Below are positions 46,401 to 55,621 of a stretch of DNA of 64,000 bases, piece after piece. The translations under genes were made by a program, and so were the position numbers. A model generated the notes under the pieces. The model saw nothing but the letters and a program-made list of their open reading frames with translations. It made no database searches and was not told the DNA's origin. Positions within the stretch are counted from its first letter, which is position 1. Each line of letters begins with the position of its first letter. The DNA comes from Phytomonas francai (Eukaryota > Euglenozoa > Kinetoplastea > Trypanosomatida > Trypanosomatidae): positions 714,212 to 778,211 of the forward strand of contig MJCC01000003.1 of the NCBI GenBank assembly GCA_001766655.1, in the 5' to 3' direction.

Positions 46401-48226
46401 GGAACGAAGAGCGGCAAGGGGGGGATCTGGCCGCCCTCGCGGGGACTTCGGGCTCCGATGCTTTGGACTCCGACCCACCACGCCAGAGACGCGGGGTTGT
46501 GATCTTGGATTTTGGAGAGGGTAGTCTGGGGCAGCTATCGCAGCTTTTATCGCGTGGAAGCCGTCGCTGTAGAGTTGATTCGGATAAATACGAGGACGAC
46601 GACGTGGAACTTTCTCGTTTTGTGTTGGATGTGGAAGTTGTTTTCATATCCCACGGCCACGCCGATCATCACCTTGGCTTGCTTTCTTTTCTATCACTTC
46701 GACATTTCTACCTTGAGTATCGGAGGGTGACGAGATGGAAACAACAGCCACAGAGGGACGACCATGAGTTCGACCCTTTCGTAGAACATGAGGCCGAAAA
46801 ACTTCTAATCGTGCTTCCAGAAGAGGTGTATGAGTTCATGAACTTGTCTTGGTTCACTCTTTGGCCGTACAATACATGGATCGAGCAAGAGTGTGAGTTT
46901 GACATAATCCCAAGCATGGGTGGCGCGGTGACTTACGGTGGCTTCGCGGGTTCCGGGGTTACGCCGGAAAATGCTGCTGTTGGTTTAGGTCATGGGTCTG
47001 TTCCCACCATGCAGGGTGGCGTTGGCGTGGGTGAGGTTGCCTTCACCTTTGATGGGGCGGCGAGAGAGGAAAAATCGCATAGGCAGAGAAGTGAATCCCA
47101 AGCACCGCTGGTTGCGGCGAGCGGTGCCATGGATGAGGCGATGACGTCAGAGGTCACGTGCTTACCGCGTCTAAGGGCGCGGTTAATGCGATGGAATGAT
47201 TCGATTGCTTCGCATTTCGGACGACCGAGGGTGCAAGGGGAGGGACTCTGGGATGCGCGGGTGCTCAAGGTAGACCACCCGGCCAACGCCCATGCGCTCT
47301 TGCTACGCTTTCCATTTTCGTCGTCCTTTTCTTCCGAATGTGGTGGGGGTGGCGGGCTGGGCGTCAATGCATCGCAGGTTTTACTTTTCTCGGGGGACAC
47401 GCGGCCCTGCCCGTTTCTTGTTGCCCAATGCCGTTTCTTCTGCGCGCATCAAACCCATTCGGGAGGCATCGTCAATCGAGAGAAAATCTCCAGCGGCAAT
47501 CTCCTCGACGCGCGCTACGCCCCGGCGCCGCATGCTCGGCCAGATGCCTCGGCCCGTGCATTGGGAGAAGGTTACACGGTGCAGGAGGGTCCGGGCCCTT
47601 TTATTTGCCTTCACGAGGCTACCTTTGGCCCCGGCTTTGAGGCAGAGGCGATCAGCAAGAAGCACTCTACGCTCCCGGAGGCGTTGGATATCGGCGCGCA
47701 GACCTGGAGCGAGTTCGTCGTGCTGAATCACTTCTCGCAGCGCTACCCGAAGCTTCCGGGACAGATGGAAGGACATCTAAAGGAAAGCGTCGTGGATGTC
47801 CGGCTCAAGCGAAGCCGGACTGGGAGCTGCACCGACCCGTCGGCGAACTCTCTGATCTCGTCTGCATCACTTGAGCAGCTTCCCAAAGAATTCAAAAGGG
47901 GTGATGATGGTTATGGAAGCGACCTCACCAACGTGGAGAATTCGGTTCAATCTAAAGTTCCATCATGCCCATCGCCGAAGATGTACGCGTCTGGAGAGGA
48001 GTACGACCAGGCCGCGCAGGAAGTTATCGGCAGAAATCGATTCGCACAAGGGGCACGGCAACGGCCGGCTTCGAACGTGTGTTTTGCGTTTGACTTGATG
48101 CGGCTCTCATTTTCGGATCTCTGCTCCGGATCGGTGGCGTCACGTCTGCCCATTTTTGTCCGTCTTCTGGAGGAGTATGAAACCTGGGAAGTGGGCACAA
48201 CCCAAAGATTGCGGGATAGCGCATAG
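43478..48226 (+). CDS. Long-form tRNase Z (ELAC2-like)
   Basis: 1582 residues from the ATG at 43478, nearly twice human ELAC2 (about 830). It trims tRNA 3' ends in the nucleus and/or mitochondria. The N-terminal inactive half is visible (YLFFNCPEGTQRF, GFFFTRWGG, GLPGLLFTINDAGV, then HLYVSLVLDG near residue 570). The catalytic half starts at about residue 928 (GFLGTGSAVPSKYRNVSG) and keeps the metal site: HGHADH (H1059, H1061, D1063, H1064), VDHPANAH with H1267, SGD with D1307, the LHEAT box (H1379) and the NHFSQRY motif (H1418). Extra length comes from low-complexity insertions, among them a very GC-rich block at about 45950-46480. The frame is continuous in spite of G-runs. Confidence 0.93.
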   Translation: MSQYIQLLGTDTPNGFGGCCYYGTLDHPGLQIGSSLPCPPSLGFSAPATYQNLLQLPLETAMARLGVSSELDSKGCSSSTVEEGFPINKNTLSKKSPMSVSGSEGYLFFNCPEGTQRFSSEANIKLTKIKGFFFTRWGGKRQKPAITQPTSLHHAEDNKDTEANDNQCGCKANDKKANTSSEAHDGAWDTLAAAAASAGTAVMGLPGLLFTINDAGVQHVNIFGPSSAQLALQAWLSKMDGDHTPGTSEKETLVRHMAGLEQFLVALRVSYFSYRPMVFRMLTPTFPPFLSVLKKAIKKISCGTEQDVSTSPVAQCLSLSPSTQKAEKPTAVPRNETFLLPPPPPALTPLPVHMELGGIRISFDGKVPFIVAVLPLSSQSVLIAFRVSGEVVRNHINDAHIRNDEEEPREGASAVDAGDVENTFSEFLPDLSELVLGYAIVSAPQPAFDASRARALGVLPGPKYAQLKQGIAVYADTCAGEGGRKISRRTRRAGEGTASLGGISAEKHHRSSHTGCDSGARDGGLIFPNAEAASAPPAQRENPELEPKHQTRLVEPYEVTFPTMASQHLYVSLVLDGNRATDVRAALERLLGACDRKKKETLEGLSSAPGQTQGLSSCDDLEERTVSEGDCGELIRVLTQSFPNLAYTSLSDSSDPNTCGSEQKRKLRTVVIRHVVHVQPLSYFKLFDAGYGNCEVHKRGFKTPPEAHFHPLPLHESVYQRYLSTIFGTVHHSVKHSCSPMFSFTMADLLETDISAPVDPPSGLSRNAFESTNAQPEKECTGGNARRPSRPDLFTKHLFTAFVQKHFTAFPTALVHRYHLHAIAPGGFPVPAHARGGAGEVGKVGEAASGPFWPYSLKLHCVPPHHACPALASPLAIHTDGGGRGGTQCIRYPDPPTAQALLSAGFRAILRALPEERAAEKGEGGGALGFLGTGSAVPSKYRNVSGAYLELHLPACCFGPARSLAPGHPAGPDLGNEERQGGDLAALAGTSGSDALDSDPPRQRRGVVILDFGEGSLGQLSQLLSRGSRRCRVDSDKYEDDDVELSRFVLDVEVVFISHGHADHHLGLLSFLSLRHFYLEYRRVTRWKQQPQRDDHEFDPFVEHEAEKLLIVLPEEVYEFMNLSWFTLWPYNTWIEQECEFDIIPSMGGAVTYGGFAGSGVTPENAAVGLGHGSVPTMQGGVGVGEVAFTFDGAAREEKSHRQRSESQAPLVAASGAMDEAMTSEVTCLPRLRARLMRWNDSIASHFGRPRVQGEGLWDARVLKVDHPANAHALLLRFPFSSSFSSECGGGGGLGVNASQVLLFSGDTRPCPFLVAQCRFFCAHQTHSGGIVNREKISSGNLLDARYAPAPHARPDASARALGEGYTVQEGPGPFICLHEATFGPGFEAEAISKKHSTLPEALDIGAQTWSEFVVLNHFSQRYPKLPGQMEGHLKESVVDVRLKRSRTGSCTDPSANSLISSASLEQLPKEFKRGDDGYGSDLTNVENSVQSKVPSCPSPKMYASGEEYDQAAQEVIGRNRFAQGARQRPASNVCFAFDLMRLSFSDLCSGSVASRLPIFVRLLEEYETWEVGTTQRLRDSA

Positions 48227-48991
48227 GAAGAAAGACGCACTAATATAGTGCGTTCCGAAAGGGGTACTGCGCGAGGGTTTTTGACAAATGAAACCACACA
48301 CATACGCATACATATGGATAATACTTCGAGTAATCAGCTTTACTTTCTGTACACAGTTTTGTGTCGAATGAAAAAGGGATTTGGCTTAGTAGCTATTTTT
48401 GCATATGCATGTCTTCGTGCGCTTCAATACAACCATACTCCGTTGACATTGTTTGCAGTTGAAGGGGGGGTTGCAAGAGCAATTAAGAAGACATTTTTTG
48501 AGCCTTGACAAGCGTATTTTCACTGCATACCATTTCAGATTTTGCTCTCTTTCCCATGTCTTAAAAAAATTGTCAAGGAACACGCCATACATATCTATAT
48601 CTCTATATCTCTATATAGATATAGATATAGATATATATATATAGATCAATAGATAGAAAACGGAGACTCAAGGGAAGTTCGAGTGTAGCTAGTGGTTTGT
48701 CACATAAAAAGTTATTTGACAGTTTTAGTTGTTTAGTTTATCGCATTGCGTGTTTTGCTAATACTTTATAATTTAAAGTGTCATAGAATACCTATATTTA
48801 TTTATCTTTTCAAGGAGAAAAAGAAGAAATGCCATGGCGTAATTCACGTTTATATGGATGCATCACGACGTGGAAAGGGTGGCAGAACTCAGTCGGGCTA
48901 CATATCAGGATGCTTTGTTCCTTACCGAGCATGTGGATAGCTCAAATCGATGCACCGGAATATGCTGAGCAAATAGACGGTGCTAGGTTGA
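48227..48991. other. Spacer with palindromic TATC/GATA repeat
   Basis: Holds the 48587-48650 repeat. Frames at 48248, 48453 and 48746 look non-coding. The pol beta-PAK start lies near the right end and is uncertain. Confidence 0.45.
48587..48650. repeat. TATC / GATA palindromic low-complexity run
   Basis: A (TATATCTC)-type run is followed by a (GATATA)-type run, so the two halves are near-complementary and could extrude a hairpin of about 20 bp. Confidence 0.7.
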
Positions 48992-51459
48992 ATGATTTGC
49001 CTCCGACATTACTTCAGAACGACCCTGAGAACTCCCACGCATGCGCGCATCCGCATTTCGTTGATCGCCCCCCCACTCATCGATGGAGGGTGACGTGCTC
49101 CTGGCATATTCGCGGCGCCGTCGCCGCGCTTTGGGCAGGGGCGTCCCGCGGCCGCGGCGAGGCCGTCCCTCGGCCTTTCAGCCCGCTCTGCGCGCCCTCG
49201 CGCGGCCTTCACCTCGCGCCCACCTCGCGGCGGCTCGCGGCCGCGTCCTTCGCCGAGGGCCTCGAAACCGACGACGGCGCGGCCGCCCTCGCGTCGACGG
49301 CGGCCGCGGAGCCCCNNNNNNNNNNNNNNNNNNNNNNNNNNNNNNNNNNNNNNNNNNNNNNNNNNNNNNNNNNNNNNNNNNNNNNNNNNNNNNNNNNNNN
49401 NNNNNNNNNNNNNNNNNNNNNNNNNNNNNNNNNNNNNNNNNNNNNNNNNNNNNNNNNNNNNNNNNNNNNNNNNNNNNNNNCCCCCCGCCGAGGACGACGA
49501 GGAGGTCGAGGAGATGGAAACGCGGCGGCTTTTGGCGATCCTCGCGGGGGGCCGAAAGGCGGGGAGCCGAAATAACCGTGCGACCAAGCGGCGCTTGTCC
49601 TCGTCCTCGTCCTCGGGGGGGGGGCGAGGGGGAAGGCCGCCGCCGCGCCCCCCCCGACGACGGCGCCGCCCCCCGCGAAAGCCTCGCCGGAGCCCGCCGC
49701 GAAGCGGTCGCCGCCGACGCCGCGGGCTGCGAATGGGGAGCAAAGGCGGCGGGAGGTGGCCGCGCTCGCGCGGCTCCCTAAAAACACATCGCAATCGCAT
49801 CTCGCCCGTAAGCGACTTTTCATCCAACAACGACACCAGCAGCGCGAGTTGTTGAAGCGAATCCAGTTCGCCAAGGCCCCGCCGGCCGTCAGCGAAGGGA
49901 GGCCCGCCCCGCGGCCTCGTTCTGGCGAGGTCGCGGTGGGGCCCGATGCGGCCTCGAAAACAAAACGCAAAAAGGGGGCATCGCCCGCGTCGAGCGGCGG
50001 CACCCCCGCTGGAGTCTGCAGCCCGCTCCAATTCCCGGACTATCGCGAGCAGGTGCTTTTGATTTTTCAGCAATTAGGCGAGATCAACCTCGCCCTCGGG
50101 GAGAAGTACAAGACGCAGTCCTACCAAGTTGCGGGGGAGCGGCTCAAAAAGGAGGATACGATCTTCAAGCTTCTGCCCCCGCACTTGAAGCCGCTCCCGG
50201 AGAACGCGATGGAGATCGGCGACGAGGCGGAGGTGAAGGAGCTGCTCGCGAAGCGCACCTACGCGCTTGACCCATCGCAGCCGATTCCCGGAGTGGGGGA
50301 TAAGTTGCGCCGGAAGATTGTCGAGATCTTGACCACCGGCGACCTCAAGGAGCTCCACGTGTTGGAGGCGAAGCCCGTTATTCGCGCGATTCGGCAGTTA
50401 ACCCAAGTGCACGGCTTCGGCCCGCGCACGGCCATATCCATTTATAAAGACTACGGCATCAGCACGGTCGAGGAGCTCAAAGCATACGCTGAGGAGCATG
50501 GCCTGATGAGGGAATCGGATGCTGGTGAGGCCGAGCGAGGTAAAAAGGGCAAGAGCAAGGATAAGTTTCACCTCACTGACGCGCAGCGATTCGGCCTGAA
50601 GTACTACAAGGATATCCAGCAACGTATCCCGTACAACGAGTGCCGCCTGCACGAGGCCTTTCTGAAGCTCCGACTCCGCAAGCACCTCGGGCGTGAGTAC
50701 GAGTTAACGGTATGCGGAAGCTACCGCCGAAAGGTGCCGACCTCAGGCGATATCGACGTCCTCATCACGCGGCGGGACGGGCTCAAGAACGGCTCGGACC
50801 CGCTGGCCTCCTCGCAGAACGCGCTGGCGACCTTCACCGCGGCGCTGGAGGCGGAGCGCTATATTGAGGCTACTCTAGCCCACGGCCCGACCAAATTTAT
50901 GGGCGTCTGCCGTCTTCGCAGCCTGAAGAATCCCGGCGCGCCGGAAGCGGGGCCTGCGGAGACGCGTCGCTTCCACGCGCGGCGCATCGACATCCGCTTC
51001 GTGGACGCCGCCAGCTACCCTGCCGCGATGCTCTACTTCACCGGGAGTAAAAACTTCAACGTGATCATGCGCGCCGAGGCGATCAAGAAGAACTTCATCC
51101 TGAACGAGTATGGGTTGTTCCGGAACAACTCCAGCAGCGCCGCGGAGACGGGCAGGCTGCACGAGATGATCGCGCAGCTCTCCAAGGCCCAGTACTACAC
51201 CAGCAAAAGTGGCGCCTTGAATTACTCCCTCAGCAACCCCGCCACCGCCGACGACGATGGCGGGGGTGGCGCGGCCGCGGCGGGGGATAGGCGGGAACGA
51301 CGGGGGGGTGCGAAGGCCGCGGCGGGCAAGATGCAGCCCGCGGAGCTGCTGGAGGTGCTCCAGAAGGTTGAAGCCCTGCGGGTGAGGGTGCAGTCCGAAA
51401 AGGACATCTTCGACGCGATTGGGATGAGTTACCTCGAACCACAGAATCGGAACGTTTAA
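48992..51459 (+). CDS. DNA polymerase beta-PAK (interrupted by assembly gap and probable frameshift)
   Basis: Mitochondrial polymerase X/beta with a Pro-Ala-Lys-rich N-terminus. The core is open from about 49620 to the stop at 51459: HhH motif LTQVHGFGPRTAISIY, catalytic CGSYRRKVPTSGDIDVLI, third Asp in RRIDIRF, and FTGSKNFNVIM. The lyase/HhH1 region has PGVGDKLRRKIVEIL. The upstream part is broken: 165 N at 49316-49480; after the gap the reading frame (PPAEDDEEVEEMETRRLL ... SSSSSS) ends in a 10-G run (49615-49624) beyond which the PAK frame is shifted, as if one base were missing. Start uncertain: the ATG at 48992 opens a typical mitochondrial presequence (MICLRHYFRTTLRTPTHA) but hits TGA at about 49090, past a 7-C run (49068-49074); the ATG at 48829 is open in the frame that runs into the gap. 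Adjacent to polymerase beta, as in other trypanosomatids. Confidence 0.88.
49316..49480. other. Assembly gap (165 N)
   Basis: Unknown bases inside the very GC-rich 5' part of pol beta-PAK. The frame differs before and after, so the true length is not a simple multiple of the shown N count. Confidence 1.
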
Positions 51460-51929
51460 TTAAATTAGGAATAGTCGTGCCCGTTTCCCCTTCCTCCCCC
51501 CAATGTTCGCTCCCAATCAGCTATGGTGGGTTTAACAATTAACACTAAGTTGTGTTGCGTATAGATACATTTTTCTCATACATTATGGTTTTCTTTCTTA
51601 CCATTCCCCCTTTTCTGTAGATGGAAAATACCCCCTTGCGACTCTTATCGTCTGGTTTAGCATTCTCGGAAGGGAAGTATTTGATATGCACTTTAAGCCC
51701 CCCCCCCCTTCCCAATCCGAGGGAAGAGAGGCATCGTTGGAATTGATTTATTAATGTTTCTTTCGTTTTGTGTGCGTGCTCTCGATGGGATTAGCGTCAT
51801 TTTTTTCCTATTTTGCTTTATTAATCTTTCTTAAAGCGACAGTTATCACTCCTTTTCCCCCGAGCTCCTGCACTTAAGCGTACTTTACGAGAATAACATA
51901 GTAAATAAAATAAACATACACACCATTCC
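51460..51929. other. Spacer with C-run
   Basis: An 11-C run at 51698-51708 and a pyrimidine tract (about 51799-51831) followed by AG at 51835-51836 form a candidate acceptor for polymerase beta. No gene is seen. Confidence 0.45.
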
Positions 51930-53060
51930 ATGTTCCGCCGTTTTGCCTGCCTTCGCGACCACCGCGAGAATATTATTCGTATTTTTCGTGAGATGGCCGA
52001 TTTGAACAACGCGTTAGGGGAGAAGTACAAGGTCTCCAGCTACAGCCGCGCCATCGAGAGCCTCAAGACCAATCTTGATAAGCCGCTAGACACCCCTACC
52101 GATTTGAAGGCGTTCTCCGGATTCGGCGCGAAGCTACTGAAGAAGGCCGAGGAGATCATGGCGACCGGCAAGCTCGAGGAGCTGGAGAGCAAAACGAAGC
52201 CGAAGCTCAAGGCGATTCAGGAGCTGACGCAGGTCCACGGCTTCGGCCCGCGCGCGGCGGCGGCGCTCTTCGACCGCGAGGGCATCTTCACCGTCGACGA
52301 GCTCCTCGCGAAGGCGGACAGCATCCCCTCGCTGACGGACCAGCAGCGCGTCGGCATCAAGTACTTCTACGACATCAACGAGAAAATTCCGATGCAGGAG
52401 AGCGTGCAGCACGAGAACTTCCTCGCGGAGAAGTGCGCCGAGGTGCTCGGGAGCGGGTACGAGGTGCAGATCTGCGGGAGCTACCGCCGCCGCCACCCCT
52501 TCAGCGGCGACGTCGACGCGATCCTCTCGCGCACGCGCGAGGCCCCGCTGCTGAGCGAGCCCGTCGCCGCCACCGGCGTCCTTTCGCAGTTCGTGGACTA
52601 CCTCACCGGGCTGCGGTACCTCGAGGCGACGATGGCGCAGGGGCCGCTGAAGTACATGGGGATGGGCCGTCTGCCGCCGCGCGTCGTCCGCGATAAGGCC
52701 GGGAACGAGAGCCAGAAGATGTACAAGGCGCGCCGTGTCGACATCCGGCTGATCGAGACCAAGAGCGTGCCGACGGCCCTGCTCACCTTCACCGGCAGCA
52801 AGAACTTCAACGTCATCATGCGGCAGGCCGCGATCAGCAAGGGCTACCTGCTCAACGAGTACGGCCTCTTTAAGCTCGGGACCCCTGAGGAGGCAAAGGC
52901 GCTCTACGAGAAGCTCGGCGTGCGGGGGAAGAACGCCGGTGAGGAGCTCGGCGTCCCGAAGGACGAACTGGAGGACAAGCGCGTGCCGGTCACGTGCGAG
53001 CAGGACGTGTTCGACGTGCTCGGGATGCCGTACGCCAAACCGGAGAATCGTGATCCTTAA
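51930..53060 (+). CDS. DNA polymerase beta (mitochondrial family X)
   Basis: 376 residues from the ATG at 51930. Gap-filling polymerase/dRP-lyase of base-excision repair, which in trypanosomatids acts in the kinetoplast and sits near the kDNA disk. Seen: lyase region with Lys at the position of mammalian K72 (GFGAKLLKKAEEIMATGK, 64-81); HhH LTQVHGFGPRAAAALF (99-114); catalytic CGSYRRRHPFSGDVDAIL (182-199) with D194 and D196; third Asp D271 (RRVDIRLIETKS); and FTGSKNFNVIMRQAA (287-301). The N-terminus MFRRFACLRDHRENIIRIFR could double as a mitochondrial signal. Full length, no break. Very GC-rich codons. The 470 bp between it and pol beta-PAK and the shared domain order point to an old duplication. 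Confidence 0.97.
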   Translation: MFRRFACLRDHRENIIRIFREMADLNNALGEKYKVSSYSRAIESLKTNLDKPLDTPTDLKAFSGFGAKLLKKAEEIMATGKLEELESKTKPKLKAIQELTQVHGFGPRAAAALFDREGIFTVDELLAKADSIPSLTDQQRVGIKYFYDINEKIPMQESVQHENFLAEKCAEVLGSGYEVQICGSYRRRHPFSGDVDAILSRTREAPLLSEPVAATGVLSQFVDYLTGLRYLEATMAQGPLKYMGMGRLPPRVVRDKAGNESQKMYKARRVDIRLIETKSVPTALLTFTGSKNFNVIMRQAAISKGYLLNEYGLFKLGTPEEAKALYEKLGVRGKNAGEELGVPKDELEDKRVPVTCEQDVFDVLGMPYAKPENRDP

Positions 53061-53964
53061 TCGACCGAAGGGGGGGGGGGGTGCCTTCATTTTTGGATGG
53101 GCGAACAAGAGAAAAAGGGGGATGAGGCAAAACAGCCAAACGAACGAACTGGTCGAAATATTTCATTTCAACGCCTTCCCCCCACTTCCCACGCGGGGAA
53201 TAGGCCAAGCGATTGTGCGTTGTTGTTGTCGTTGATTTATGCTTTATCGAATTTTTCCTCGATAGTTTTTTGTTCCGACTGCTTCGTTACGTTTTTTTCT
53301 TTCTTCGGGGAGAGGTCATCTCCACCGATATACTTATTATAGACGGAGTGTTTTTTTACATTTTAATTGTTCTGATGGAGTTTTTTATCTTAAGGTGAAG
53401 GTGTTTGAACGTAGACTGTGGCATTAAGTGTTACTCATGGAAAGGGCACATTGCTCGATCGTATTTATTTTTGCTATTATATGCATACATTACATAGAGA
53501 AAGATTTTTATTTTGAAAATATTGCCCGATGTGCCGCGAACGGTCTCTTTTGTTGTAGGAGTCGTCCTCAACTGGGCGATTTCCTACCCACGAACGTCAA
53601 AATGCCCTGAAAGGGGCAAACCGTACTGTGGGGGAAGGGGTAGGAGTGGGTAAGAAGGACGAAACGCGCAAGAAAGTAATTTACCTACTATATATATATA
53701 TATATAGATAGATAGAAGATATAATTAGGTGCTTGTTTACTCGTGTGAGCTGGTACAAAATCTGAACGTATCTCTTTAAAGGATTTTTTTATTCTCAAAA
53801 GCTAGCTTTGCACCGAGATCTCACGTCGACCTCATTGTATCGTCTTTCGCCAGATTTCTAATCTATTTTGCCTTCCTCATTTTTTCTTTTTTTTTTTTCT
53901 AAATAGCAAAACCAAAGAATAAAATAGGTGGAAAGCTTCCAAGGTATTTTAGTCGATCCGCCTC
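53061..53964. other. Spacer with G-run and acceptor tract
   Basis: A 12-G run lies at 53070-53081 and a TA/GATA run at 53690-53714. The T-rich tract at about 53870-53900 leads to an acceptor AG. No gene is seen. Confidence 0.45.
53870..53906 (+). promoter_or_regulatory. Probable spliced-leader acceptor of SET-protein gene
   Basis: A pyrimidine tract of about 30 bases (with a 12-T run) is followed by AAATAG; AG at 53905-53906, 58 nt before the ATG at 53965. Confidence 0.6.
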
Positions 53965-55107
53965 ATGTTCGAGGTTCGGTCGTTCGGGGGCGGTAGGGGT
54001 CGTGGTCTGGTGGCGACGGCGCCTATACCAGCTCAGTCAATCCTAGCCGTTGTGCTCCCCGACATCTCGGTGTTGTACTCCGCATTCGCGGGCTCCTGTT
54101 GTGCGTGTTGCTATACGGCAAAGTCCTCCCGCGATGGGGCGCAGGAGGGGTGGTTTGTATGCCCGACATGTGATCAGTTCGTGCTCTGCCCGGCGTGCTG
54201 CGCGATGCTGCCCACCCACGAGACCACCGCCGCCGCCGACAGGGGGGATTTCCTTCGATCCATCTCAAAGCGCGCCGGCGAGTTATACGACAGCAAGAGA
54301 AGGTTCGCCAGGGTGTCCGTGGAGGCGCATCGCTTGAGCTGCGTGTGGTATAACGAACTTCCCGCGGCGGTTCGGGCCCCCGGGCAGGATACCGACATGC
54401 TACGCTTTTGCCTCGGCTACGGTGCACGCGTCGGGCAGGTCGGCGACACCGCGCTCGCGACGTCGGTCGCCGTGCTCGAGACGAACGCGGAAACGCAGGC
54501 GCCATCGTCCGTGCGTTTTTGCAATGACTTCGCGCACAAAATCGTGCGAACGTTCTCGTCTCCGCCTTGCGCGATTGCCGCGGGGAGCGATGCCGGTGAG
54601 AACGGCACCGAAACGTGCGCGCCGTCCCCGCGCTACGCGGTGGCGGTGGGTCACCTGCGTGAGGTTCTCCTCCGAGTCCAGTGCAATAGCCTAGGCTTCC
54701 CTTTCACACCGGAGGAGACGGTGGGCTGGTCGCTCCAGGAGACCCTCTGCATGTTGAACCACAGCTGCTACCCTAGCCTCTCCATTATTTGCGGTGAGGA
54801 TTCTACAGAAAGGGAGGGCATTTTAACGTATATGATCGGGGAAGATCGCGCGAGGGAGATTCAGACGAATACGGATCAGCCCCAAGAGGGCATTATCGAG
54901 GCATTCCTTCCGCTGCTTCGCGGCTGCATGGCTCTCAAGGCGTTACGGGATATTGCCGTAGGAGAGGAAATGACTTTGTCCTATGTGGACCTTGAGCAGC
55001 TGGGGGACTCCGTCGAGGAGCGATCTTTAGAGTTATCGGAACGGTATCGTTTTCACTGTGTTTGCCCGCGTTGTGAGCAGCAGCGGAAATTTGTTGAGAA
55101 TGGGTAA
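53965..55107 (+). CDS. SMYD-type SET-domain protein
   Basis: 380 residues from the ATG at 53965. Split SET domain: an N-terminal SET part (GRGLVATAPIPAQSIL, 13-28), a Cys-rich insert at about 44-80 in the place of the SMYD MYND finger (CCACCYTAK ... FVCPTCDQFVLCPACC), then the SET core with LNHSCYPSLSI, ALRDIAVGEEMTLSYVD, and a post-SET Cys cluster (RFHCVCPRCEQQ). Such proteins methylate lysines or act as scaffolds. The Cys insert is not a standard MYND (zinc-ligand spacing differs), which is worth alignment. It is the last gene of the rightward cluster. GC-rich codons. Confidence 0.88.
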   Translation: MFEVRSFGGGRGRGLVATAPIPAQSILAVVLPDISVLYSAFAGSCCACCYTAKSSRDGAQEGWFVCPTCDQFVLCPACCAMLPTHETTAAADRGDFLRSISKRAGELYDSKRRFARVSVEAHRLSCVWYNELPAAVRAPGQDTDMLRFCLGYGARVGQVGDTALATSVAVLETNAETQAPSSVRFCNDFAHKIVRTFSSPPCAIAAGSDAGENGTETCAPSPRYAVAVGHLREVLLRVQCNSLGFPFTPEETVGWSLQETLCMLNHSCYPSLSIICGEDSTEREGILTYMIGEDRAREIQTNTDQPQEGIIEAFLPLLRGCMALKALRDIAVGEEMTLSYVDLEQLGDSVEERSLELSERYRFHCVCPRCEQQRKFVENG

Positions 55108-55621
55108 TATTAATCAAAACGGAACTGCTAATTTTCTTGATGAAGGCTGAATTCTCCATTCCTAGGGAATGGGCGTGGGGCGCATTGACACCGCCACACT
55201 AAAGGGAAAAAGGGAAAAGGTAGCATTTTTTAGCTGAGAAGAGTGCACACAAGGAAGGCGCGCACACATGAAGCCTAGCAGTCGAAGGACAAAAATGGAA
55301 TTTTATATTCAGCATAAATATTACAGGTGATTGTATGAATAAATAAATAAATAAATATAAGATATAAACATATAGCTAGACAATATGCATTTAATATCAA
55401 GCTTAAAGATGCAGCATTTTTACGATCAATAATAATATTTATTATACTCCGTAAGAAATGGTATCCAATAATTAATACTAACGAGCGCAAGGTAATCTTT
55501 AGCTTCTTACAGGAATATAATAACAATAATAATATTTATTTTAATACTTGATAAATATAAATATAGATGATTTTTTTCTCACGTAAGTGGCAACCATAAC
55601 ATTCCTACGTGATAGCATTAC
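55108..55621. terminator. Convergent strand-switch region, probable transcription termination zone
   Basis: The rightward cluster ends at 55107 and the leftward one at 55622, so two polycistrons meet tail to tail. AT-rich with AAAT repeats (about 55339-55356). No tRNA is recognised, although tRNA genes are common in such regions. A termination role is inferred from orientation. Confidence 0.65.

Noticed and set aside
45611..46417. Leftward 268-codon frame opposite tRNase Z
   Set aside because: Shadow of a GC-rich coding block; Arg/Gly-rich without domains.
49083..49781. Rightward frame with ATG at 49083 as pol beta-PAK start
   Set aside because: Arg-rich sequence typical of an off-frame read of GC-rich codons; third-position GC favours another frame on both sides of the gap.
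52134..53108. Leftward 324-codon frame opposite polymerase beta
   Set aside because: A GC-rich shadow (Leu/Arg/Ala/His-rich), antisense to a certain gene.
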